The notes beneath the pieces are model-generated. The model saw only the letters and a program-made list of their open reading frames with translations, was not told the DNA's origin and did no database searches. DNA of 64,000 bases from Curvivirga sp965219885. Its GTDB lineage: Bacteria > Pseudomonadota > Alphaproteobacteria > UBA8366 > Aestuariispiraceae. Made by a program: the position numbers and the translations under genes. The DNA is taken from positions 2,356,001 to 2,420,000 of the forward strand of contig NZ_CBDCOT010000009.1 of the NCBI RefSeq assembly GCF_965219885.1, given 5' to 3'. Position 1 is the first letter of the stretch. Each line of letters begins with the position of its first letter. Shown here piece after piece: positions 18,143 to 25,547 of the stretch.

Positions 18143-18197
18143 GGTGACAATTTATACATTGACGGTTACAATTTGTCAATTATTGTATGTATTGTCA
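18136..18197. promoter_or_regulatory. mocR promoter and TTGTCA repeat operator
   Basis: On the minus strand, -35 TTGACA (18179-18174), a 17-bp spacer and -10 TATAAA (18156-18151) sit 8 nt before the mocR ATG, so the transcript should begin at or next to the start codon. TTGTCA occurs on the plus strand at 18136-18141, 18173-18178 and 18192-18197, and its inverse TGACAA at 18145-18150. The first pair forms an inverted repeat across the mocR start codon and the second copy overlaps the -35. This suits autorepression and control of the divergent genes. Confidence 0.65.
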
Positions 18198-18238
18198 TTA
18201 AATCAATAGTGTTCGGGTATTTAATAAGGAGATATTGT

Positions 18239-18487
18239 ATGCGTACAATTTGGATCATACCCGGGATGTTTGGTTTGAATGTAGAATTCACATTCGGCTC
18301 AACAAAGTCCGGGAACAACACTTCCCTCGCGTCTTTTACTGAAAAGACATGGACAAAGGTAACAGCTGCAGCTGCACGCTGGCAGCAGCGACGCGCACTT
18401 AAAGAGTTGCCTAATTACTTGTTGAAGGATGTCGGTTTATCGCATTGGGATGTTGTAGAAGAATGCAACAAACCTTTCTGGCGATAA
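18239..18487 (+). CDS. DUF1127 domain protein
   Basis: A small basic DUF1127 (YjiS-like) protein of 82 residues. The domain occupies the C-terminal 45 residues, with the family pattern RRALKELPNYLLKDVGLS, preceded by an N-terminal region unlike the family. ATG 18239 is chosen because AAGGAGA (18226-18232) is 6 nt upstream; an ATG at 18173 lies within the operator. DUF1127 proteins in alphaproteobacteria have been linked to RNA turnover and to phosphate or carbon control, but its role here is unknown. It is the first gene rightward of the MocR operator. Confidence 0.8.
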   Translation: MRTIWIIPGMFGLNVEFTFGSTKSGNNTSLASFTEKTWTKVTAAAARWQQRRALKELPNYLLKDVGLSHWDVVEECNKPFWR

Positions 18488-18562
18488 AGATATAGGGATA
18501 TTTCTTTCAAGAATGGTGCAACATTGTTGAAAAGCCTGAGATAACCCCTATATGCTTTGGTG

Positions 18563-18601
18563 AAAGGCTGTCAGAGAACCCAAGCTTTGACAGCCTTTTT
18601 T
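18563..18601 (+). terminator. Intrinsic terminator after DUF1127 gene
   Basis: AAAGGCTGTCA (18563-18573) pairs with TGACAGCCTTT (18588-18598) and runs into T6. It may reduce readthrough into the dehydratase gene 33 bases on. Confidence 0.82.
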
Positions 18602-18633
18602 ATAATTTAAAAATAAAACGAACAGGTACCATT

Positions 18634-19602
18634 ATGACTGTAAAGACTGCCACATTGAGCCAGCTTGAATCCGCTATGGATCAGGTTCATGCTGTATTTA
18701 AAGGAACACCAACTTATAGCTGGCCTTTGATCAATGAAACTGTGGGGACTGAAGTCTGGGTCAAGCATGAAAACCACACACCTATCGGTGCTTTTAAAAT
18801 TCGTGGCGGCCTCATTTATATGCAAAATTGTGTCGGTAAGCATAAAGGTGTGATTACTGCAACACGTGGTAATCATGGGCAGAGTATTGCAACATCCGCT
18901 AAAAGGTTAGGAATGAGCGCAACAATCGTTGTACCAGAAGGCAATAGTGTAGAGAAAAATGCCGCCATGAAGGCACAGGGAGCTGATCTTGTGATTTATG
19001 GTAAAGACTTTCAGGAATCAGCTGAGTATGCGGCTTCTCGCGCAGCTGATGAAGATTTACATATGCTGCCTAGCTTTCATGAATTATTGATGCAAGGTGT
19101 TGGAACCTATGCGTTGGAATTTTTTAGAACAGCATCTGATTTGGATACAGTGTATGTGCCGATCGGTATGGGGTCCGGTATTACTGGTATGATTTCAGCT
19201 CGTGATGCTTTGGGATTGAAAACCAAAATTGTTGGTGTTGTTGCAGAAGGCGCCCCTGCCTATGCATTAAGTTTTGCAGCTGGTGAAAAGGTATTGAGTA
19301 ATAAAGCCGAAACTCTGGCTGATGGTATGGCCTGTCGTACGCCTGATGATTCCGCTTTGGCGATTATTTTGGCCGGGGCAGAGCGAATTGTAACTGTGAA
19401 TGATGAAGAGATCAAAGCTGCTGTTCGCACATATTACACCCATACACATAATATTGCGGAAGGCGCCGCAGCGGCGCCGCTTGCAGCATTGATGCAGGAG
19501 AAAGATCAGATGAAAGGGAAACAGGTAGGTGTCGTGCTTTCTGGCGGAAATATTGATGCCGATCTCTTTGCAAGTATTTTACAAGAAGGCAAAAACAAAT
19601 AA
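18634..19602 (+). CDS. Threonine/serine dehydratase-like PLP enzyme
   Basis: A fold-type II PLP enzyme of 322 residues resembling catabolic threonine dehydratase or serine racemase/dehydratase. The PLP lysine is Lys55 in GAFKIRG, the phosphate-binding segment is near PIGMGSG, and the C-terminal SGGNID is the family's cofactor-ring motif. It has no ACT regulatory domain, so it is not the biosynthetic IlvA type. The stop shares a base with the ATG of the PhzF-family gene. Its exact substrate (Thr, Ser, hydroxyaspartate or similar) cannot be read from the sequence. Confidence 0.85.
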   Translation: MTVKTATLSQLESAMDQVHAVFKGTPTYSWPLINETVGTEVWVKHENHTPIGAFKIRGGLIYMQNCVGKHKGVITATRGNHGQSIATSAKRLGMSATIVVPEGNSVEKNAAMKAQGADLVIYGKDFQESAEYAASRAADEDLHMLPSFHELLMQGVGTYALEFFRTASDLDTVYVPIGMGSGITGMISARDALGLKTKIVGVVAEGAPAYALSFAAGEKVLSNKAETLADGMACRTPDDSALAIILAGAERIVTVNDEEIKAAVRTYYTHTHNIAEGAAAAPLAALMQEKDQMKGKQVGVVLSGGNIDADLFASILQEGKNK

Positions 19603-20399
19603 TGACAAATTCATATGATATGTATCAGGTTGATGCGTTTACCACTGAAGTGTTCAAAGGTAACCCAGCAGCGGTTGTGCCTTTACAGAAATGGTTACCC
19701 GATGATGTGATGTTAAGCATTGCAATGGAAAACAATTTGGCAGAAACAGCTTTCTTCATTCCCGTATCAGATGAAGAGTTTGATTTTGAGATTCGTTGGT
19801 TTACGCCTGCTGTTGAAGTTGAACTATGTGGTCATGCAACTTTGGCAAGTTGTTTTGTGATTTGGAATAAGCTTGGCTTTACGTCAGATGAAATTCGTCT
19901 TAAGACCCGTATGGCAGGACCATTATATGTGAAACGCGATGGTGAGAAGATTGAATTAAACTTCCCGACACGCCCTGTTAGTGAAGTTCCATTACCTGAT
20001 GGGTTTGAAGAAAAACTTGGCGTGACGCCGATCTCGTATAATCGTGCTTTAAAGAATTTGGCATTACTTGAAGATGAGCAAGCCGTGATAAATTTCCAAC
20101 CTGATATGGACTATATTGCAGGTCTGGAAGGGGATGGTTTGATTGTCACGGCAGAAGGTAGTCAGAGTGATTGTGCTTCACGTTATTTCGCACCTGCTCA
20201 TGGGATACCTGAAGATCCTGTAACAGGTTCAGCGCATTGTAGCATTATTCCCTTCTGGGCAGATAAACTCGGTAAAAACGAATTGCATGCAAGACAAGTA
20301 TCCGCCAGAAGCGGTGATTTATATTGTGTATTAGAAGGTGACCGTGTTCGCATGTCGGGATATGGGAAGCTCTTCCTTGAAGGTAAAATTTACATTTAG
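19602..20399 (+). CDS. PhzF family isomerase/epimerase-like protein
   Basis: A 265-residue PhzF-family protein with the duplicated diaminopimelate-epimerase fold. The conserved N-terminal DAFTTEVFKGNPAAV and the general acid/base glutamate (Glu48 in NNLAETAFF) are present, as is the C-terminal GIPEDPVTGSAH. It is translationally coupled to the dehydratase-like gene, which suggests consecutive steps on one amino-acid-like substrate. No phenazine genes are nearby, so a phenazine role is unlikely. Confidence 0.87.
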   Translation: MTNSYDMYQVDAFTTEVFKGNPAAVVPLQKWLPDDVMLSIAMENNLAETAFFIPVSDEEFDFEIRWFTPAVEVELCGHATLASCFVIWNKLGFTSDEIRLKTRMAGPLYVKRDGEKIELNFPTRPVSEVPLPDGFEEKLGVTPISYNRALKNLALLEDEQAVINFQPDMDYIAGLEGDGLIVTAEGSQSDCASRYFAPAHGIPEDPVTGSAHCSIIPFWADKLGKNELHARQVSARSGDLYCVLEGDRVRMSGYGKLFLEGKIYI

Positions 20400-20420
20400 T
20401 TTCGAATGATATGATTGAAT

Positions 20421-20456
20421 AATAAAAGGGCGATGAAATATCATCGCCCTTTTATT
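20421..20456. terminator. Bidirectional terminator between PhzF and formyltransferase genes
   Basis: A perfect 16-bp inverted repeat (20421-20436 with 20441-20456; core AAAAGGGCGATGA and its complement) with a 4-nt loop, A-rich on one side and T-rich on the other, between two convergent genes. Confidence 0.9.
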
Positions 20457-20483
20457 ATTTAGAGACATATTTTAAAGAATTCT

Positions 20484-21050
20484 TTATTCAGCTTCCATAA
20501 GTGCTAAGGCTTCAGCTTCGCCACGTTTTTCGCCAGACCATTCCGCAGTTGTACGACGTTTAATTGGAGTAGATACATTTGCAATATCTTCTGCCATTTC
20601 ATCAAACAATTTAGCAAGATTAGTAAAGGCGCGAACCTCTATTTCTGCAGGATTATCACAACTTGCAATGCCGAAGTTTTGGATAGAAATAATATCACCT
20701 TCATCAACTTTCTCAGTCATTTCATGAAAAGTAACACCGTAATCATAAGCACGATCATGATAGGCGAAGATAGCTGAGTGAGATCCTGGGTAAGAAGGTG
20801 GCCCCGGGTGGAAGTTATAGGAAGGTCCCGGCAGCTTTTTTAATATGTCACGAGGTACAATCACATTGATGCAGAAGGCAACAAGGCGGGTATGGGATAG
20901 TTCTTCATCAGATAACCCATCTACAACATCTCGCAACTCTTCTTTAGTTGCAGCCTGAAGGATGTTTAAATCTGGCTGATAGGTTTTTAGTAAAGCTGAA
21001 AAATGTTGTGCTTCAACTTCTCCGGTGAGCAAGATCAGATTCCCTGTCAT
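20484..21050 (-). CDS. Formyltransferase-like protein
   Basis: A 188-residue protein with the formyltransferase (Fmt/PurN/ArnA-N) catalytic fold only. The Asn-His-Asp triad is present as Asn79 and His81 in NFHPGPPSYPGS and Asp116 in the KVDEGDII segment, so it should use 10-formyl-THF. It lacks the C-terminal domain of methionyl-tRNA formyltransferase and is not PurN by its motifs. The acceptor is unknown; relatives formylate sugar nucleotides or other amines. It lies 54 bases downstream of nrdB on the same strand. Confidence 0.75.
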   Translation of the reverse strand: MTGNLILLTGEVEAQHFSALLKTYQPDLNILQAATKEELRDVVDGLSDEELSHTRLVAFCINVIVPRDILKKLPGPSYNFHPGPPSYPGSHSAIFAYHDRAYDYGVTFHEMTEKVDEGDIISIQNFGIASCDNPAEIEVRAFTNLAKLFDEMAEDIANVSTPIKRRTTAEWSGEKRGEAEALALMEAE

Positions 21051-21104
21051 GTGATCTATCCCCTTATAAATAACGCTCCAAATGCGTCTGCTCCGCTAGT
21101 AATC

Positions 21105-22064
21105 CTACATAAAGGCTTCTTCCCAAGTCCCTTGCGTAGATGCTTTGGAATACTCTGTAGCACGATTCTCAAAAAAGTTAGCATGTTCTACACCATTGAG
21201 AATTTCATCCATCCAACGTAACGGATTATTCTCTTGATTATAGATTGGCTCAAGCCCCAATTGAGTAAGGCGGCGATCTGCAATATAGCGGATATAGTCT
21301 TTAACTTCTTGTGCACTCAATCCTTCAATCGGGCCCATTTCAAAGGCAAGATCAATGAAAGCATCTTCATGATGTACAATAGTTTTACAAGCAGTGTAGA
21401 GGTCTTCTTGAAGTTCTTCCGTCCACACTTCCGGATTTTCCTGTAAGAATGTCTTGAACAGTTTGATAACAGAGACTGTATGCAAAGATTCATCACGTAC
21501 AGACCAGGTAACGATTTGCCCCATACCTTTCATTTTATTGAAACGTGGGAAATTCATAAGCATTGCGAAGGAAGCAAAGAGCTGAAGGCCTTCGGTAAAA
21601 GCGCCAAATACAGCCATGGTTTTAGCAATATCAGCCTTGGTATCTACACCCCATTCCTGCATATAATCATATTTATCCTTCATCTCTTTATACTTAAGGA
21701 AGGCCTCATATTCTGTTTCAGGAATACCAATAGTGTCGAGAAGATGGCTATATGCTGCAATATGCACAGTTTCCATATTGGAAAACGCAGCCAGCATCAT
21801 TTGTACTTCTGTAGGTTTAAAAATACGTGAATAATGACGCATATAACAGTTGTTTACTTCAACGTCGGCTTGTGTGAAGAAACGAAAAATCTGTGTTAGG
21901 AGATTACGCTCTGCATCTGTAAGTGTTTTGTGCCAATCTTTTACATCATCGGCCAAAGGAACTTCTTCTGGCAACCAATGAATGCGTTGCTGTGTCAACC
22001 AGGCATCATACGCCCAAGGATAGTTGAAAGGTTTATATACAGGACGAGCATCCAAAAGAGACAT
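21105..22064 (-). CDS. nrdB: Ribonucleotide reductase class Ia beta subunit NrdB
   Basis: NrdB carries the di-iron/tyrosyl radical cofactor for ribonucleotide reduction. The 319-residue product keeps Glu98 and His101 with the radical Tyr105 in METVHIAAYSH, Glu158 in FTEGLQLF, and Glu192 and His195 in RDESLH. The carboxylate corresponding to Asp84 of E. coli NrdB is probably Asp67 or Glu69. AGGTGA precedes the ATG. No ATP-cone is fused to it. It lies about 210 bases downstream of nrdA, with a hairpin and a purine-rich tract between. Confidence 0.95.
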   Translation of the reverse strand: MSLLDARPVYKPFNYPWAYDAWLTQQRIHWLPEEVPLADDVKDWHKTLTDAERNLLTQIFRFFTQADVEVNNCYMRHYSRIFKPTEVQMMLAAFSNMETVHIAAYSHLLDTIGIPETEYEAFLKYKEMKDKYDYMQEWGVDTKADIAKTMAVFGAFTEGLQLFASFAMLMNFPRFNKMKGMGQIVTWSVRDESLHTVSVIKLFKTFLQENPEVWTEELQEDLYTACKTIVHHEDAFIDLAFEMGPIEGLSAQEVKDYIRYIADRRLTQLGLEPIYNQENNPLRWMDEILNGVEHANFFENRATEYSKASTQGTWEEAFM

Positions 22065-22146
22065 GGTTCATTCACCTAGATCAAAATTTTACTTTGTTAA
22101 GACTATGTATAACAGTCGTTCTTAATTTTCCAGAAGCCTTTATGCC

Positions 22147-22195
22147 GGGAGGTGGAGGAGGGAGGGGAAACGCAGTGCCTTAAGACACTGCGTTT
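22147..22195. other. G-rich tract and hairpin between nrdA and nrdB
   Basis: The plus strand has a near-pure purine run (22147-22167) with several G-tracts, next to a 10-bp hairpin AAACGCAGTG (22168-22177) with CACTGCGTTT (22186-22195). In the nrdA-to-nrdB message the order is hairpin then a C/U-rich run, without a U tract typical of a terminator. It might be an attenuator or an mRNA stabiliser. Confidence 0.5.
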
Positions 22196-22274
22196 GTTTT
22201 GCCTATCCCCATAGACACCCAACCTTGTCAGCTATGATATCGCCCCTTACCCAAGTACGATATCGTTGGATAGA

Positions 22275-24233
22275 TCACTGACAGGCCAGACATTCTTCGT
22301 AATCGCCACTATTACCACCGCTTGGAGCCGGCGCTGCTGTTGCGATTTTGACATCATGTTCTATACCAGCTTCTGCACGCTGGATAGATTTAGAGCGACA
22401 ATAATACAAGCTCTTAACGCCTTTTTTCCATGCTTGGAAATGTAGCTGATGTAGTTCACGTTTATGAACGTCAGCTGGCAGGAACAAGTTTAACGATTGT
22501 GCCTGACAAATATGTGGCGCGCGATCAGCCGCATGATCAATCAACCAACGTTGATCAATTTCAAATGCAGTCTTGAATACGTCTTTTTCTTCATCAGATA
22601 AGAAGTCAAGATGTTGCACAGACCCTTCATTCACAGAGATTGAAGACCATACATCATCATTATCCTGACCTTTTTCCGCCAACAATTCTTTTAGATGTCT
22701 GTTTCGTACATTGAAGGAGCCAGACAAAGTTTTATGTGTGTAGCTATTTGCGGCAATAGGCTCAATACCAGGGCTCGCACCGCCACAAATAATTGAGATA
22801 GACGCTGTTGGCGCAATAGCCATCTTGTTAGAGAAGCGCTCCATGATACCAAATTCCGCAGCATCTGGGCATGCGCCTTTTTCTTCAGCTAATTTCTTAG
22901 AAGCTGCATCTGCACCTGCACGGATATGTTTGAACATTTTATTGTTCCATACCTTTGCCATCACGCCTTCCATAGGAATACCATTTGCCTGTAAGAAGGA
23001 ATGATATCCCATTACACCTAGACCAACAGAACGTTCGCGCATCGCAGAATATTTCGCACGGGCGAATTCGTCTGGTGCCTTATCAATGAAATCTTGAAGA
23101 ACATTATCAAGGAAACGCATGACGTCTTCGATGAACATCTCTTCTTTTTCCCATTCCTTGTATTTTTCCAAGTTCAAGGAAGAAAGACAGCAAACAGCCG
23201 TACGATCATGACCATCTTTATCCAAACCGGTTGGCAGTGTGATTTCAGCACAAAGGTTAGATGTCTTAACCTGAAGGCCCATTAATTTTTGATGTTCTGG
23301 AATGTTACGGTTCACATGGTCGATATAGATGCAATATGGTTCGCCTGTTTCGATACGTGCTTGAAGAATACGGATCCATAAATCACGCGCACCAACTTTG
23401 CGAACAACTGAACCATCTTTAGGACTTGTAAGAGCCCATTCTTCATCATGTTCAACAGCACGCATGAAATCATCAGTTAGAAGAATACCATGATGTAAAT
23501 TCAATGCTTTACGGTTTGGATCACCACCTGTTGGGCGACGAATTTCAACAAATTCCTCGATCTCAGGATGCCATACCGGTAAATAAACTGCAGCAGAACC
23601 ACGACGTAAGCTACCTTGAGAAATTGCAAGGGTAAGCGAATCCATCACACGAATGAACGGAACCACACCTGATGTTTTACCAGATTGTCCAACCTTTTCG
23701 CCGATAGAACGCAGATTACCCCAATAAGAACCAATGCCGCCACCGCGTGCGGCAAGCCATACATTCTCAGTCCATAAATCCATAATACCTTTTAAGGTAT
23801 CAGGCGTTTCGTTCAAAAAACAGGAAATTGGCAATCCACGGCTCGTACCGCCATTTGAAAGAACAGGTGTTGCCGGCATGAACCATAATTTGGAGATATA
23901 GTCATATAGACGTTGGGCATGTGCATCATCATCAGCATAATGCATTGCAACACGCGCAAACATATCTTGATAACTTTCACCCGGCATTAAATAACGATCT
24001 TCTAAAGTCGCCTTACCAAACTCAGTCAAAAGTGCGTCACGGGATCGATCCATAAGCACGTTGATGCCACGCTCATTTTGAGCATGATCACGTGTTTCCG
24101 TATCTAGATTATCTTCCCCGTTTGCCAATAACGGATCGTGCTGATTAGCTGCGTCTAAACCGAGTTCAGCAAATAGATCGGTTTGTGTATCTGTGTTTCC
24201 CCCACGAGATGTATCTAGCATTCCTTCAGACAC
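22275..24233 (-). CDS. nrdA: Ribonucleotide reductase class Ia alpha subunit NrdA
   Basis: Catalytic subunit reducing ribonucleoside diphosphates. The 652-residue product has the substrate-site cysteine pair (Cys138 in ISCFLNE and Cys348/349 in VCCLSSLNL), the thiyl-radical Cys328 and Glu330 in NLCAEITL, and the C-terminal redox pair CLAC (648-651). The N-terminus begins almost directly with the catalytic domain: about 55 hydrophilic residues but no ATP-cone with its VxKRDG motif, so dATP feedback through that site is unlikely. Transcription is governed by a region with NrdR and DnaA sites. Confidence 0.96.
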   Translation of the reverse strand: MSEGMLDTSRGGNTDTQTDLFAELGLDAANQHDPLLANGEDNLDTETRDHAQNERGINVLMDRSRDALLTEFGKATLEDRYLMPGESYQDMFARVAMHYADDDAHAQRLYDYISKLWFMPATPVLSNGGTSRGLPISCFLNETPDTLKGIMDLWTENVWLAARGGGIGSYWGNLRSIGEKVGQSGKTSGVVPFIRVMDSLTLAISQGSLRRGSAAVYLPVWHPEIEEFVEIRRPTGGDPNRKALNLHHGILLTDDFMRAVEHDEEWALTSPKDGSVVRKVGARDLWIRILQARIETGEPYCIYIDHVNRNIPEHQKLMGLQVKTSNLCAEITLPTGLDKDGHDRTAVCCLSSLNLEKYKEWEKEEMFIEDVMRFLDNVLQDFIDKAPDEFARAKYSAMRERSVGLGVMGYHSFLQANGIPMEGVMAKVWNNKMFKHIRAGADAASKKLAEEKGACPDAAEFGIMERFSNKMAIAPTASISIICGGASPGIEPIAANSYTHKTLSGSFNVRNRHLKELLAEKGQDNDDVWSSISVNEGSVQHLDFLSDEEKDVFKTAFEIDQRWLIDHAADRAPHICQAQSLNLFLPADVHKRELHQLHFQAWKKGVKSLYYCRSKSIQRAEAGIEHDVKIATAAPAPSGGNSGDYEECLACQ

Positions 24234-24451
24234 TGTCTTTAACCCCTTATCTCACTCTTGCCTATAATGTTGGGAGTTTTATGCGTTCTCACTCAACATT
24301 CTTAAATCTGTCTTGTCTCAAGAAAACTAACTGCTTTTATCCCTAAAGCAGGTCATTTCCTGTTCATTCTTTTGTATCTTTGTATGCGCAGGCATACGAA
24401 ATGAAGCTAATTATTGTCGAATAAATGCTTCTGCCTCGACTATGCCCTGCT

Positions 24452-24541
24452 TTTTCCACAGACATATTTCTTATAAGGTCTTGATTCAGCTTTGATTCTT
24501 GTGACCTATCCACATTCTGTGGATGAAATTGCTGTGGATAA
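24452..24541. promoter_or_regulatory. Cluster of DnaA boxes in the nrdA leader
   Basis: One perfect DnaA box, TGTGGATAA (24533-24541, complement of TTATCCACA), and three near matches: TTTTCCACA (24452-24460), CTATCCACA (24506-24514) and TGTGGATGA (24518-24526), the last two forming an inverted pair. They lie in the transcribed leader, downstream of the predicted nrdA start. E. coli nrdAB is regulated by DnaA boxes, which supports a regulatory reading rather than an origin. An additional hairpin GTATGC/GCATAC occurs at 24382-24397. Confidence 0.65.
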
Positions 24542-24552
24542 CTCCAATGTAA

Positions 24553-24616
24553 GCACCATATTTCGTGCTCTCATTTTCGATAATCACAAGATATAGCTAT
24601 AGTCACATTCTGTCAA
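24553..24616 (-). promoter_or_regulatory. nrdA promoter with paired NrdR boxes
   Basis: On the minus strand: -35 TTGACA (24616-24611), 17-bp spacer, -10 TATCTT (24593-24588). Two 16-bp sites resemble the NrdR consensus acaCwATATAtwGtgt: 24553-24568 (GCACCATATTTCGTGC) and 24584-24599 (TCACAAGATATAGCTA), each about 11/16 by my count. Their starts are exactly 31 bp apart, the three-turn spacing of NrdR sites. One covers the -10 and the other lies just downstream of the start, a standard repressor layout. The leader to the nrdA ATG would be about 350 nt. Confidence 0.72.
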
Positions 24617-24791
24617 AAAAATCATTTTGAAAATTCATGCATATTTCACTTGATTTTTTTCAACACTAAGGTGGATGGGCTTTCTTTCGAAAACGGAATA
24701 TTTAATTTTCTTATTCATGTGCTTCTGTTTGGACAGAATCAGTGAAATCGGAGTAGAATCTCCCCCACTAGAATTTGAGGTGAACTACTAT

Positions 24792-25541
24792 ATGTGTGGT
24801 CGATTTACACTACTATCCCCTATAGATGCTCTTCGGAAGCTTTTTGGCTTCCCGCAGGCACCTAACGTACCAGCCCGTTTTAATATTGCGCCAACCCAAG
24901 CAATTGTTGCTGTGCGTCCAGGGAATGGAGAGTTGATTGATCGTATAAATGATGGGCCATTGAATGCATGCTATTTACGTTGGGGGCTGATTCCAAGCTG
25001 GGCGAAGACACCAGATAATGCGGCCAAGATGATAAATGCGCGCGGAGAAACAATTTCAGAGAAACCTTCATTCAAAGCACCCTTTAAGCGTCGCCGCTGT
25101 ATTATTCCGGTTGATGGCTATTACGAATGGTCTAAACGGATGATTGCAGGGCAGGGGCAAGTTGAAGTCAAACAACCCTATTATATAACGATGGAAGATA
25201 GGGAGCCTATTGCATTGGCTGGAATTTGGGAACATTGGTTAGGGGCGGATGGGTCAGATGTTGAGACTTGTTCTATTGTAACCGTGCCTGCCAACGATTA
25301 TGTGGGGCTTGTACATCATCGTATGCCAGTGATTCTCGATGAGAAAAATTTTGAAGGATGGTTTTATGGCTCTACGGATCAAGCTCATCGTTTGATCAAG
25401 CCATATTATGGTTCAAGGCAAATGGAAAGCTATCCTGTTTCGCGACAGGTGAATAGTTATCGAAGTGAAGGGCAGCATTTAATTGAACCAATAGATTTGG
25501 AACCTGAGGTATGCGAACAACCTCAAATGAAACTGTTTTAG
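24792..25541 (+). CDS. SRAP domain protein (YedK/HMCES family)
   Basis: SRAP proteins shield abasic sites in single-stranded DNA by forming a thiazolidine crosslink through Cys2. The 249-residue product has Cys2 in MCGRFTL, NARGET (82-87), YYEW (110-113) with the catalytic Glu112, and HHRMPV with the catalytic histidine (175-176). ATG 24792 is chosen because Cys2 must follow the initiator Met and GAGGTGA (24777-24783) precedes it; the longer frame from 24675 would bury Cys2. It is divergent from nrdA, a plausible DNA-metabolism pairing. I found no convincing LexA box. Confidence 0.92.
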   Translation: MCGRFTLLSPIDALRKLFGFPQAPNVPARFNIAPTQAIVAVRPGNGELIDRINDGPLNACYLRWGLIPSWAKTPDNAAKMINARGETISEKPSFKAPFKRRRCIIPVDGYYEWSKRMIAGQGQVEVKQPYYITMEDREPIALAGIWEHWLGADGSDVETCSIVTVPANDYVGLVHHRMPVILDEKNFEGWFYGSTDQAHRLIKPYYGSRQMESYPVSRQVNSYRSEGQHLIEPIDLEPEVCEQPQMKLF

Positions 25542-25547
25542 AGATGG

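Noticed and set aside
22168..22195. Hairpin after nrdA as an ordinary intrinsic terminator
   Set aside because: On the transcribed strand it is followed by a C-rich run without a U tract.
24420..24620. DnaA-box cluster as a replication origin
   Set aside because: Only four sites, a promoter and NrdR boxes are interwoven, and typical origin neighbours are absent. Control of nrdA is the simpler reading.
24675..24791. N-terminal extension of the SRAP protein
   Set aside because: It would bury the catalytic Cys2 that must follow the initiator methionine.
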